A stretch of DNA of 64,000 nt from an uncultured Collinsella sp. (GCA_900542165.1 UQMM01000002.1:62001-126000); one strand, 5' to 3'; positions 7,235-15,454 are shown, counted from the first letter of the stretch. Translations and numbers: made by a program. The notes: generated by a model not told the origin, from the sequence alone.

Positions 7235-8344
7235 ATGAATCCAAATCCCTTTAAGCCCACGGCTGGCAAGCGGCCTCCGATACTCATCGGTCGCGAGTCG
7301 GTCATCGAAGATTTCGAGGAAGGGCTTGATAACGGCGCCGGAGCGCCGGGCAGGCTCATGCTCATTACGGGAAACCGCGGCTGCGGCAAGACGGTTCTCC
7401 TGCGGGAGTTGCAACGTCTGGCCAGCGAGCGCGGATGGGCGGTTGTCTCCGATTCCGCTTCGCTTGGCTTATTCGACCGCTTGGCCGACGCGCTTCGCTC
7501 GAATAAACCCGTTGTGACGTCAATGGAGTTCGGTCCGTCGTTTGGCCGGATGTCGGTCGAGGCGGCGCGGGCAAAGGGCGAGACGTTGCGAGGGCTGGTC
7601 AACGAGCGGCTCAAGAAGCTCGGTCCAGGCAAGGGCATCCTGTTTGCGATTGACGAGGCGCAATCTGCGTCTATCGAGGAACTGGCGGCCCTTGCCGTTC
7701 TCTACCAGCAGGTGCTCGGAGACCAGGATGCCACGGGCTTGCCCGATAGCGACCAGCGCGGTCTTGCGCTGGTGTTCGCCGGCTTACCCAGTATGGTTGA
7801 CGAACTGCTCGAAGAGCCGAGCGTGACGTTTTTGCGGCGTGCCCAGCAGCGTACGCTGGGGGCGATATCTTTGCCCAAGGTGCGCGATTCATATATCCAG
7901 ACGGTCAAAGACGCTGGTCTTTACGTTGACGCGGAGACGGCGGACCTTGCGGCGCGCAAAAGCATGGGGCATCCCTATATGGTTCAGCTGGTGGGATATT
8001 ACATGTGGCGGTCTGCCGTCCGACGTGGCTCGCAGGTCATCGAAAGGCACGATGCCGAGGATGGCCATGCGGATGCCGTCTCCGAGTTCTACGAAGCGGT
8101 TGACGCGCCCCTGTATTACGGGCTGCGCAGTCCGCAACGCCTCTTTATCGAGGCTATGGCTGCTGATGAGGGTAAACCGACGCGCATGGCGGATATCATT
8201 GAGCGCTGTGATCGCACCCAGAGCTGGGCGAGTAAATATCGCGCAAGCCTGATTCGCGAGCGCGTCATCGAGGCTGCCGGATACGGTCTCGTCCGGTTTA
8301 CCGTGCCCATGCTGGGCGCGTACATTCGCGATCGCATTTTATGA
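7235..8344 (+). CDS. AAA ATPase with C-terminal winged-helix region (Orc/Cdc6-like), paralogue 1
   Basis: The 369-residue protein has Walker A GNRGCGKT at 46-53, Walker B FAIDEAQ with Asp140/Glu141, a sensor-1-like VFAGLPS segment, and FLRRAQQRTLG in the lid region, then a C-terminal part ending TQSWASKYRASLIRERVIEAAGYGLVRFTVP that reads like a winged helix. This is the STAND/Orc1-type layout of many orphan bacterial ATPases annotated only as ATP-binding protein. GAGGAGG precedes the ATG. A paralogue (10900-12000) shares PFxP...GR at the N-terminus, AGLP and SFLRRAQQ. It may be co-transcribed with the UvrA-like gene 10 bases downstream. Role unknown; nucleoid, defence or plasmid-like functions are all possible. 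Confidence 0.8.
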   Translation: MNPNPFKPTAGKRPPILIGRESVIEDFEEGLDNGAGAPGRLMLITGNRGCGKTVLLRELQRLASERGWAVVSDSASLGLFDRLADALRSNKPVVTSMEFGPSFGRMSVEAARAKGETLRGLVNERLKKLGPGKGILFAIDEAQSASIEELAALAVLYQQVLGDQDATGLPDSDQRGLALVFAGLPSMVDELLEEPSVTFLRRAQQRTLGAISLPKVRDSYIQTVKDAGLYVDAETADLAARKSMGHPYMVQLVGYYMWRSAVRRGSQVIERHDAEDGHADAVSEFYEAVDAPLYYGLRSPQRLFIEAMAADEGKPTRMADIIERCDRTQSWASKYRASLIRERVIEAAGYGLVRFTVPMLGAYIRDRIL

Positions 8345-8354
8345 CACGAGTAGG

Positions 8355-10859
8355 GTGATAAAGGTGACGGAACAGAAGATGAGCCCGCAGGCTATCGAGG
8401 TGCGTGGCGCGCGCGTACACAACCTCAAGGACATCGATATCGATATCCCGCTGGGAAAGCTCGTAGGCATTGCTGGCGTGTCGGGTTCGGGCAAGAGTTC
8501 GCTGGCGCTGGGAGTTCTTTATGCCGAGGGCTCGCGCCGTTACCTGGAGGCGCTCAGCACCTATACCCGCCGTCGTCTGACGCAGGCCGAACACGCCCAG
8601 GTGGACGAGGTGCTACACGTGCCGGCGGCGCTCGCATTGCATCAGCGCCCCAGCGTGCCAGGTGTGCGCTCGACCTTTGGTACCATGACCGAGCTCAACA
8701 ATAGCCTGCGTCTGCTCTTTAGCCGTTGCGCCCATCACGTGTGCCCGCACTGCGGGGCACGCGTGGAACCGAGCCTTAACGTGGCCGCTGGCCTGTCGCT
8801 CACGTGCCCTGCGTGCGGTCGCGAGTTCTACGCGCCGAGTGCCGAGGATTTGGCTTTCAATAGCGGTGGTGCGTGCCCTACCTGCGGCGGCACCGGTGTC
8901 ATGCGCGAGGTGGACGAGGCGAGCCTGGTGCCCGACGAGTCAAAGACCATCAATGAGGGCGCGGTGCTTCCTTGGGGCACGCTTATGTGGGATCTGATGA
9001 AGCAGGTCGCCGGCGAGATGGACGTGCGCACCGATGTACCGTTTAACCAGCTCACGCCTCAAGAGCGCGATATCGTGTTCCATGGTCCGGCGGTTAAAAA
9101 GCACATTCTCTACGTTCCCAAAAACGGCGAGGGCGCCACGCCGCTCGACTTTACCTATTACAACGCCGTCTATACCGTTGAGAATGCGCTCGCCAAGGTT
9201 AAGGACGACAAGGGACTTAAGCGCGTTGTGCGCTTTTTGCGCGAGGGACCATGCCGTGACTGTGGCGGCACGCGTCTTTCCGAGGCTGCGCGCCAGCCCC
9301 AGGTGCGCGGTATCAATCTGGCGCAGGCGGCGGCCATGACGCTGGGCGAGGCGATTGAATGGGTGCGCGGGGTGCCCGCAACGCTGCCTGCCGAGATGCG
9401 GCCCATGGCGACGGACATCTGTGATTCGTTTTTGAGCACGGCCCGCCGTCTGGTCGATCTGGGTCTCGATTACCTTTCACTCGATCGCGCCGGTGCCACG
9501 CTCTCCACGGGTGAGCGCCAGCGCGTGCAGCTCGCTCGCGTGGTGCGCAACCGATCGACGGGCGTGCTTTATGTGCTGGACGAGCCCTCGATTGGCTTAC
9601 ATCCGGCAAATGTCGACGGTCTGGTAGGCGTGATGCGCGATCTGGTGGATGACGGCAACACCGTGGTTGTTGTCGACCACGACACGCGCGTGCTGGCGGA
9701 AGCCGACTATCTGGTCGAGATGGGCCCCGTTGCCGGAGCGGGCGGTGGTAACGTGATCGCCGCGGGCACGGTGGACGAGGTCGAACAATCGCAGGGCAGC
9801 CGCATTGCGCCGTTTTTGAGATCGGACTCCAAGCGCTTGCGTCCGCGGGTGACTGACGACGAAATGTTCGACCAGGGCCACATCCGCATGGCAACCGATG
9901 CCATCCATACCGTCAAGCCGCTCGAAGTCGATATCCCGCGCGGGCGTCTCGTCGCGGTGACGGGTGTTTCGGGTTCGGGCAAGACGACGTTGGTGCTCGA
10001 GACGCTTATCCCGGCGCTTAAGGCGCAGGCAGCTGGCGAGCGCCTGCCAAAACATGTGCGCTGGGTCGACGCCGAGGGTATCGCACGCGCAAACCTGATT
10101 GATGCCACGCCCATCGGCGCCAATGTGCGCTCGACGGTAGCGACCTATGCCGACATCCATGACGAGCTGCGCCGCGCCTTTGCCCGTACGCCCGAGGCCA
10201 AGGCGGCGGGATATAAGGCGGGCGCCTTTAGCTACAACACCGGTGCCCTACGCTGCCCTACGTGCGACGGCACGGGCTCGATATCGCTCGACGTGCAGTT
10301 TTTGCCCGATGTCGAGATCATCTGCCCCGCATGCCGCGGCTCTCGCTACGCGGAAGCCGCCTCGCATATCCATCGCGAGGGCAAGGACGGGAGCCTGCTT
10401 ACGTTGCCGGAGCTCATGGACATGAGCGTGGACGAGGCCCTCGACGCCACGGTGGGGCTCAAGAAAGTTCAGACGCGTTTGCAGACCTTGCACGACCTGG
10501 GTTTGGGCTACCTCACGCTTGGTGAGCCCACGCCGGCGCTCTCGGGCGGCGAGGCACAGCGCCTTAAGCTTGCGAGCGAGATGGGCCGTGTGCAGGACGA
10601 TGCCGTATTCGTGTTCGACGAACCTACGATTGGCCTGCATCCGCTCGATGTTCAGGTGTTGCTGAGTGTGTTTGACGGCCTCGTTGCCAAGGGCGCCACG
10701 GTTATCGTGATCGAACACGATCTCGACCTTATCCGTAACGCCGATTACGTGATCGACATGGGCCCGGGCGGTGGCGACGCGGGCGGGCAAATCGTCTGCG
10801 CCGGCACGCCGGGCGACATCGCAGCTTGCTCTGCAAGCATCACCGGCCGCTACCTATAG
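8355..10859 (+). CDS. UvrA-like ABC ATPase (class 2, UvrA2/DrrC-like)
   Basis: The 834-residue protein has both UvrA ATPase modules: Walker A GVSGSGKS and GVSGSGKT, signatures LSTGERQRVQLAR and LSGGEAQRLKLAS, Walker B VLDEPSIGLHP and VFDEPTIGLHP, and zinc motifs CPHC...CPAC, CPTCGGTG and CPTC...CPAC. It is about 100 residues shorter than housekeeping UvrA (about 940), which is characteristic of UvrA2 proteins lacking the UvrB-binding domain. Such proteins are linked to tolerance of DNA-binding drugs (DrrC in Streptomyces) or an accessory repair role. Start is uncertain: GTG 8355, GTG 8364 or ATG 8379. A hairpin repeat lies two bases after the stop codon. Confidence 0.88.
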   Translation: MIKVTEQKMSPQAIEVRGARVHNLKDIDIDIPLGKLVGIAGVSGSGKSSLALGVLYAEGSRRYLEALSTYTRRRLTQAEHAQVDEVLHVPAALALHQRPSVPGVRSTFGTMTELNNSLRLLFSRCAHHVCPHCGARVEPSLNVAAGLSLTCPACGREFYAPSAEDLAFNSGGACPTCGGTGVMREVDEASLVPDESKTINEGAVLPWGTLMWDLMKQVAGEMDVRTDVPFNQLTPQERDIVFHGPAVKKHILYVPKNGEGATPLDFTYYNAVYTVENALAKVKDDKGLKRVVRFLREGPCRDCGGTRLSEAARQPQVRGINLAQAAAMTLGEAIEWVRGVPATLPAEMRPMATDICDSFLSTARRLVDLGLDYLSLDRAGATLSTGERQRVQLARVVRNRSTGVLYVLDEPSIGLHPANVDGLVGVMRDLVDDGNTVVVVDHDTRVLAEADYLVEMGPVAGAGGGNVIAAGTVDEVEQSQGSRIAPFLRSDSKRLRPRVTDDEMFDQGHIRMATDAIHTVKPLEVDIPRGRLVAVTGVSGSGKTTLVLETLIPALKAQAAGERLPKHVRWVDAEGIARANLIDATPIGANVRSTVATYADIHDELRRAFARTPEAKAAGYKAGAFSYNTGALRCPTCDGTGSISLDVQFLPDVEIICPACRGSRYAEAASHIHREGKDGSLLTLPELMDMSVDEALDATVGLKKVQTRLQTLHDLGLGYLTLGEPTPALSGGEAQRLKLASEMGRVQDDAVFVFDEPTIGLHPLDVQVLLSVFDGLVAKGATVIVIEHDLDLIRNADYVIDMGPGGGDAGGQIVCAGTPGDIAACSASITGRYL

Positions 10860-10861
10860 AC

Positions 10862-10894
10862 AATGAGGCAAAGGGACAGTCCCTTTGCCTCATT
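10862..10894. repeat. AAAGGGACAG-core hairpin, GAGGC stem
   Basis: A perfect 15-bp inverted repeat (AATGAGGCAAAGGGA at 10862-10876, TCCCTTTGCCTCATT at 10880-10894) with loop CAG. It fills the gap between the convergent stop codons of the UvrA-like gene and the second AAA ATPase. Without flanking T runs it is only a weak terminator candidate. Confidence 0.8.
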
Positions 10895-10899
10895 GATGC

Positions 10900-12000
10900 C
10901 TATTTCACGCATTGAGCCGCGAGATAGTCGCGGAAAAATGGCAATTCAAATGCGACGAGCCCTCGTCCTCGTTCCCCGATGATGCCGGCATCTATCATTC
11001 GGCGTCGGTAGCGGGAGACCTGCTGCGGCGAACGCTTAAGGCGCTCGACAAGGTCAGCGGTGGTGGATTCTTCCTCGTCATCGAGCATGGCGATGAGGAA
11101 TCGCTTGTCCTCTGCAGTGAGTTCTCGATAGGTTGCCGCGAGGATTCGATCGTCCATCTCGTCGCGCGCGATTTTGATTCCTAGGTCAAAGTCGCGTGAC
11201 GAGATTTCCTTCGAATCGCTTGTGAGATCCCAGGCACGGTAGCCTACAAGTTGCAATAGGAAGGGAAAACCGGAGATCGAGCGAACGGCTCTATCGATTC
11301 CCTCAGCATCTGCCAGTCGATCGTTTTCCTGGATTGTGCGAATCAAGGCCTCGCGCACGTCATAGTCGGCAATGCGACCCAGATGATATTGTTGGGCGCG
11401 GCGAAGGAACGAGACCGTCTTGTGGTTCAGCAACGTCGAGACGTTGTTGGGAAGTCCCGCCATGAGCAGGGCGACGCGTTTCCCATCGGTCACAAAGTGC
11501 TGATACGTCGCTGCGAGCTGAATCATCTCGTCGAGTGTCGGGTCCACCTCGTCAACTGTGACGAGCAGACCGGTGCCCGCCTCGTTGAGCTGGTCGATAA
11601 TGTCGCTCATGCGATAACGCCAAGTTGAGGCATCGTGAACGCGACTGACCTCAATGTTGCCAAGCGGCGCAATTCCGAGACCGGTGACTTCGAAGTGGTT
11701 GGACGAGTCGATGAGATGGGCTGCGGCGCGTTTCGTCCCGAGCTCGATTTCCTCAAGCATTCCCGGGAGCGCGGTCGTCTTTACGGCTATCCAGCCGTGG
11801 GATTCCGCCATTGTCGTGAGCGACGACATGAGAGCGGTTTTACCGGTTCCACGCGCGCCTGAGAAGATCGAGGTCAATTCTGGGCGCCTGCGCTGGCTCA
11901 AGAAGGCACGGTCCAAATCCCGAATAATCTGTTGTCTGCCAGCGAGATGGGCTGGAACCTCACCAAAACTGGGGGTAAATGGGTTCTCGAGATATTCCAC
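10900..12000 (-). CDS. AAA ATPase with C-terminal winged-helix region (Orc/Cdc6-like), paralogue 2
   Basis: Starts at GTG 12000, which has a perfect AAGGAGGG site upstream; no ATG competes. The 366-residue protein has Walker A GARGTGKT at 48-55, Walker B LLVTVDEVD with Asp150/Glu151, LMAGLPNNVSTLL (sensor 1 region), SFLRRAQQYHLG, and a C-terminal region with AEDKRFLIAMLDDEEE...TTADLVERLKRSPQQVSRYRRRMIDAGIIGERGRGLVAFELPFFRDYL, a clear winged helix. It is a paralogue of the 7235-8344 ATPase in inverted orientation, with the UvrA-like gene between them. Upstream DNA is AT-rich and carries 10-bp-phased TTAAC repeats, suggesting autoregulation. No partner gene is visible. Function unknown. Confidence 0.82.
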   Translation of the reverse strand: MEYLENPFTPSFGEVPAHLAGRQQIIRDLDRAFLSQRRRPELTSIFSGARGTGKTALMSSLTTMAESHGWIAVKTTALPGMLEEIELGTKRAAAHLIDSSNHFEVTGLGIAPLGNIEVSRVHDASTWRYRMSDIIDQLNEAGTGLLVTVDEVDPTLDEMIQLAATYQHFVTDGKRVALLMAGLPNNVSTLLNHKTVSFLRRAQQYHLGRIADYDVREALIRTIQENDRLADAEGIDRAVRSISGFPFLLQLVGYRAWDLTSDSKEISSRDFDLGIKIARDEMDDRILAATYRELTAEDKRFLIAMLDDEEESTTADLVERLKRSPQQVSRYRRRMIDAGIIGERGRGLVAFELPFFRDYLAAQCVK

Positions 12001-12023
12001 AATGCCCTCCTTTAGCGTCTCGG

Positions 12024-12068
12024 GTTAACTTCATTTTATTCTAGTTAATTTCAGTTAAAAACGATTAA
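12024..12068. promoter_or_regulatory. 10-bp-phased GTTAA repeats upstream of ATPase paralogue 2
   Basis: On the plus strand GTTAA occurs at 12024, 12044 and 12054, with ATTAA at 12064, all in the same 10-bp phase (the 12034 position is degenerate). In the gene's own direction this reads TTAAC, resembling the TATAAC repeats before paralogue 1. They lie 24-68 bases before the GTG start. Confidence 0.45.
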
Positions 12069-12237
12069 TTTTATTTCAAAGTATCAGGTTGGCGTCGCGC
12101 GTTATCGAAGTGGTGCTTGAATAACTTACGTTGGAGCCCGAAAATGGGTTCAACCCATTCGCGAAATTTGCACGCCCTATTGTGAGTGGGCTCTCAAATG
12201 AGCTGATGCTGCCATCGTGCGGCTGATAGGGGCAATC

Positions 12238-12873
12238 ATGAAAAACAGAATCTATGGGTATGCTCGAGTTTCGTCAGCAGATCAGAACCTGGATCGCCAA
12301 CTGGATGCGCTGGAGCGGTTTCCGGTCCAAACGAATTTGATCTACGCTGACAAAGCGAGCGGAAAGGACTTCAGGCGTCCTCAGTACCAGCGTCTTCTTC
12401 GTCGTCTGCGCGAAGGGGACGTTCTGGTGATTAAGAGTATCGACCGATTAGGTCGCGACTACCGGGAGGTTCTCGATGAATGGCGTCGCATAACGATGGA
12501 CAAACGCGTTGCCATCGTGGTACTCGATATACCATTGCTTGATACACGCGAGCAACCCAATGGAATTACGGGGACTTTTATTGCCGATCTAGTGCTTCAG
12601 GTTTTGAGCTATGTGGCTCAGGTGGAGCGCGAAAACATAAAGCAAAGACAAGCTGAAGGTATTGCTTCGGCGCGATCACGCGGCATTCGATTTGGACGCC
12701 CAATGATCGAGCGTCCAGAAAACTATCGCTCAGTTGTCCAATCATTTAAAGGAGGTGGGGTGACAAGGCGGGATGCTGCCGCACTATTGGGCGTTAGTCC
12801 GTCGACGTTTGATCGTTGGAGACGGGCGGATTCAACTATTGTTGACCGCCCGCCGTTTAATCGTTCGCTTTAA
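12238..12873 (+). CDS. Serine resolvase/invertase
   Basis: A 211-residue small serine recombinase: YGYARVSSADQNLDRQLDAL holds the catalytic Ser in the ARVS motif (about residue 10), followed by DKASGKDFRRPQYQRLLRRLREGDVLVIKSIDRLGRDYRE with the conserved Arg residues, the long E-helix region VLQVLSYVAQVERENIKQRQAEGI, and a C-terminal helix-turn-helix (VTRRDAAALLGVSPSTFDRWRR). Proteins of this type resolve Tn3-family cointegrates or invert DNA segments. No transposase, plasmid gene or obvious res site accompanies it, and the upstream 200 bases are AT-richer than the surroundings, so it looks like a horizontally acquired orphan. The ATG at 12238 is chosen as it begins the family's N-terminus; the ribosome site is weak. 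Confidence 0.88.
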   Translation: MKNRIYGYARVSSADQNLDRQLDALERFPVQTNLIYADKASGKDFRRPQYQRLLRRLREGDVLVIKSIDRLGRDYREVLDEWRRITMDKRVAIVVLDIPLLDTREQPNGITGTFIADLVLQVLSYVAQVERENIKQRQAEGIASARSRGIRFGRPMIERPENYRSVVQSFKGGGVTRRDAAALLGVSPSTFDRWRRADSTIVDRPPFNRSL

Positions 12874-13016
12874 CTAGACGAATTGACAACGCGGTGGCAC
12901 TATTTGGCTTAAGGGCGTGAACTGGATAAATGCTGAGGGAAGGAGCGGGCCCGCGTAAGAATACTACCCTCATCAAATTGTCTACCATTTCTACCCCGTC
13001 CCCTAATGGCAGGTTT

Positions 13017-13616
13017 TTACATGCCGGCAAAGCCTGTCTGGCGCAGGGCCTCGTAGAGGACGATGGCGGCGCTGTTGGAAAGGTTGAGTGCGCTGATGCG
13101 GTAGTCGTCCGGGTCGATGAAGTTACCACAGATGTCCTGCCGAAGGATGGCTTCGTGACCGTCCTCGATATGCCCGAGCGATTCCTCGTGGGCTTCCCAT
13201 GCCTCGGCGTTGTCGAGTGAGTCACAATCGCGCAGCATCGGAATGCGCTCGCAGCGCGCGGGCGCCGCGGCAAGCAGTGGCTCGGGAATGCCCGAGCTCT
13301 CGCTGCCAAAGACCAAGTAGTCGCCATCGCGGTAGGTACTCTGAGCATAGGTGCGGCGTGCCTTTTTGGTCAGCAGATGCAGGCGACCATCGGCAGGGGA
13401 GAGGTTGTTGCGCGCAAGAAAATCCTCCCAGCCGGCATAGGTCGTCACGTCCAAGTTTTGCCAGTAGCCCAGGCCGGCGCGACGTACCGTCTTGTCGTCG
13501 AGTGAAAAGCCCAGTGGCTCCACCAGATGCAGATGGGCGCCGGTGACCACGCAGGTACGGCCGATATTGCCCGTATTGGCCGGAATCTCGGGTGCATACA
13601 GCACGATATTGAACAT
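13017..13616 (-). CDS. trmL: tRNA (cytidine/uridine-34-2'-O)-methyltransferase TrmL
   Basis: From ATG 13616 (AAGGAG upstream) the 199-residue protein begins MFNIVLYAPEIPANTGNIGRTC, the SPOUT-family motif 1 of TrmL, and continues with LHLVEPLGFSLDDKTVRRAGLGYW, YLVFGSESSGIPE (motif 2) and ISALNLSNSAAIVLYEALRQ (motif 3, SAM-binding knot). TrmL methylates the ribose of the wobble base in tRNA-Leu isoacceptors. The insert between motifs 2 and 3 is longer and more acidic than usual (about 185 residues total is rather short for the whole family; E. coli TrmL is 157). Upstream readings to 13829 have no ribosome site and cross a hairpin. Confidence 0.9.
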   Translation of the reverse strand: MFNIVLYAPEIPANTGNIGRTCVVTGAHLHLVEPLGFSLDDKTVRRAGLGYWQNLDVTTYAGWEDFLARNNLSPADGRLHLLTKKARRTYAQSTYRDGDYLVFGSESSGIPEPLLAAAPARCERIPMLRDCDSLDNAEAWEAHEESLGHIEDGHEAILRQDICGNFIDPDDYRISALNLSNSAAIVLYEALRQTGFAGM

Positions 13617-13639
13617 GAATCTCCTTGGCTCAGAACGAA

Positions 13640-13672
13640 AAACCACCACGAAGGGCACCTTCGTGGTGGTTT
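13640..13672. repeat. CCACCAC-stem hairpin, copy 1
   Basis: AAACCACCACGAAGG (13640-13654) pairs perfectly with CCTTCGTGGTGGTTT (13658-13672), loop GCA. The stem matches that of the hairpin at 48706-48738, which carries the full AAAGGGGACAGGT core. It lies 24 bases upstream of trmL, between trmL and the CobW-family gene. Confidence 0.7.
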
Positions 13673-13711
13673 GGCGGTTGCGTAGGCGGAAAAATGCCCG
13701 CTTGGATAAAC

Positions 13712-14842
13712 CTAGGCGCGGTGCCAGTCGGTCAGGCAGGCATCGAGGGAGGCGATGAGCGCATCCTTGTCCATGTGACGGCCGATGATGCACAGGCTCG
13801 TCATGCGGTCGCCCGTCTCGTCGTCCCAAATCTGCATGATCTCGGGGTTCTCATCGATGATCTTCTGCTTCTCGCCCTCGGGCGCAGAGTCGACAAACAG
13901 GCCGTTTTCCATCAGGCGCATCTGGTGGCCGGCCTGCTCAAACATGTAGCACATGTCCGGATTGCCGGTCTGCCACAGCGGGCCCTTGACGCGGATGACC
14001 TCGTCGGGCCACTCCTGCTCAACAAAATTGGTGAACTTCTGCAGGTCAAACGGTTTGCGGCGCGAGTACACAAAGGTCTCGATGTCGTACTCGAGCACCT
14101 CGGGGTCGTCGTGCTCCTCGGGATGCTCCATGGCCTCGATCCAGGCGGCGGAGTTGTAGGCGCGCATAAAGTCGAAGCGGTCGGTATCGAGCAGCTCCTC
14201 CATGGGGACCTCGCCGTTTTGGGCCTCGACGATCACGGCGTCTTTCTGCAGGCTGCGCACGATGGCCTTGAGCTCGGCGATCTGCTCGGGCGTCACGGTA
14301 TCGGTCTTGTTGAGGATGAGCGTGGAACAAAACTCAATCTGCTGGATGAGCAGGCTCTCGATGTCGTCCTCGTCGATATCCTCTGCAAGCAGGTCGCGGC
14401 CGCCGTTGAATTCGTCGTACATGCGGGCGCAGTCGACCACGGCCACGATGTTGTCGAGCGCGAGCTTGGGTTCGCCGCCCACCTTGGCCTCGTCGCAGAA
14501 GCTCGAGATGGTGTAGGCGATGGGGATGGGCTCGCAAATGCCCGAGGCCTCGATGATGATGTAGTCGAAGTTGCCCGAATCGGCGATGCCCTGCAGCTGG
14601 TTGGCCAGGTCGTCCGAAAGCGTGCAGCAGATGCAGCCGTTGGTGAGCGGGATGAGGTCGTCGGTCTCGGAAAGGCCGCCGTCGGCGATGAGGCTGGCGT
14701 CGACGTTGATCTCGCCGATATCGTTGACGATCACGGCGGCGCGGATGCCGCCGTCGTTAGCGAGGATGTGGTTGAGCAGCGTGGTCTTGCCGGCACCGAG
14801 GTATCCGGTAAGCATGATGATCTTCACGGGTTTGTTGGGCAT
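13712..14842 (-). CDS. CobW/ZNG-family GTP-binding metallochaperone
   Basis: The 376-residue protein (ATG 14842, with AAAGGAGG six bases upstream; a start at 14863 would place that site inside the gene) has Walker A GYLGAGKT at 13-20, the family metal motif GCICC at 69-73, NDIGEINVDAS, a LILNKTD guanine-binding motif (NKxD variant) and a C-terminal CobW_C domain (ETFVYSRRKPFDLQKFTNFV). COG0523 GTPases deliver or conserve metals, often zinc under limitation; others assist cobalamin or nitrile-hydratase maturation. No metal transporter or Zur-regulated partner is adjacent, so the metal is unknown. Acidic stretches (EDIDEDDIESL, EHPEEHDDPEVLE) are notable. Confidence 0.88.
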   Translation of the reverse strand: MPNKPVKIIMLTGYLGAGKTTLLNHILANDGGIRAAVIVNDIGEINVDASLIADGGLSETDDLIPLTNGCICCTLSDDLANQLQGIADSGNFDYIIIEASGICEPIPIAYTISSFCDEAKVGGEPKLALDNIVAVVDCARMYDEFNGGRDLLAEDIDEDDIESLLIQQIEFCSTLILNKTDTVTPEQIAELKAIVRSLQKDAVIVEAQNGEVPMEELLDTDRFDFMRAYNSAAWIEAMEHPEEHDDPEVLEYDIETFVYSRRKPFDLQKFTNFVEQEWPDEVIRVKGPLWQTGNPDMCYMFEQAGHQMRLMENGLFVDSAPEGEKQKIIDENPEIMQIWDDETGDRMTSLCIIGRHMDKDALIASLDACLTDWHRA

Positions 14843-14928
14843 GTGCCCTCCTTTGTTAGACATGGCTTACAGTTGAATCTTATGCCAAACGCCTGCTCTT
14901 ATACCCACGCGCCGGCAAATAACACAAG

Positions 14929-15270
14929 CTACTCCCAGGCTCCCCATACATCGGGGCAATAACCGACGGTGGCCTTTTTGCCGTTGCGCACGATGGGCTC
15001 GGCTAGAACCTGCTGGTTTTCGAGCAACTTGTCGAAGCGCTGGCTAGGGGTGAGGTGCTGAATGAGCGCGAGCGTCTCCTCGTCCTTGGCCTTGGGGTTG
15101 AGCAGCTTGTCGATGCCGCCAACTGCCTGCATCACGCTTGTGAGCTCGCCTTTGCTCATCTCCTTTTCCTTAAGGTCAATAAACTGCACCTTAATGCGGC
15201 GCTCCTTAAAATAACGCTGCGCCTTCTTGGTATCGAAGGACTTTTTGGTGCCGAAGATTTGAATATTCAT
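14929..15270 (-). CDS. ArsC/Spx-fold protein lacking the N-terminal catalytic cysteine
   Basis: A 113-residue protein starting MNIQIFGTKKSFDTKKAQRYFKERRI, with the ArsC/YffB/Spx thioredoxin-like fold (KVQFIDLKEKEMSKGEL, then a C-terminal EPIVRNGKKATVGYCPDVW). The family's reactive cysteine normally sits in the loop after strand 1 (as in GIKNCDT of YffB); here the loop is GTKKSFDTKK with no Cys, and the only cysteine is Cys105. Reductase activity of the classical type is therefore unlikely; a regulatory or structural role, or chemistry through Cys105, is possible. The ribosome site overlaps a hairpin (15279-15300) immediately upstream of the ATG. Confidence 0.82.
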   Translation of the reverse strand: MNIQIFGTKKSFDTKKAQRYFKERRIKVQFIDLKEKEMSKGELTSVMQAVGGIDKLLNPKAKDEETLALIQHLTPSQRFDKLLENQQVLAEPIVRNGKKATVGYCPDVWGAWE

Positions 15271-15278
15271 ATATTGTT

Positions 15279-15300
15279 CCGCCGTTCTAACGAACGGCGG
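15279..15300 (-). promoter_or_regulatory. Hairpin next to the start of the ArsC-like gene
   Basis: CCGCCGTTC (15279-15287) and GAACGGCGG (15292-15300) form a perfect stem with loop TAAC, nine bases from the ATG at 15270. In the transcript the downstream arm ends at GGAAC, part of the ribosome site, so folding could hide it. Inference. Confidence 0.4.
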
Positions 15301-15450
15301 TCACCTCGACGCTGCAAAGCCATCTGATGGGCAATCTGCCTTTCAATCGTCGCGCGCGGGCAAAAGCCCAGCGCCCTCCTCTTTCAAGGCACCTTGCCTC
15401 ATCAGCTGGCTTTTCGCTGACATTGATAGAACATCGAGGTGACCACCGCT
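15293..15450. repeat. 158-bp imperfect palindromic element
   Basis: Outer inverted repeats AACGGCGGTCACCTCGA (15293-15309) and its partner at 15434-15450 match at 15 of 17 positions (11 perfect: GGTCACCTCGA). Further in, AAAGCCATCTGATG and GCAA/TGCC blocks on the left recur inverted on the right near 15390-15415, and a small GGGCAAAAGCCC hairpin sits in the middle. It ends four bases from the stop codon of the reductase gene. No gene is inside; it resembles a small non-autonomous mobile element. Confidence 0.55.
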
Positions 15451-15454
15451 GGAC

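Noticed and set aside
12238..12873. Complete Tn3-type transposon around the resolvase
   Set aside because: No transposase or 38-bp terminal repeats were found within several kb.
13625..14962. 445-residue plus-strand frame opposite the CobW gene
   Set aside because: Low-complexity Val/Gly/His/Asp sequence with no family motifs; the minus-strand gene has Walker A and GCICC motifs.
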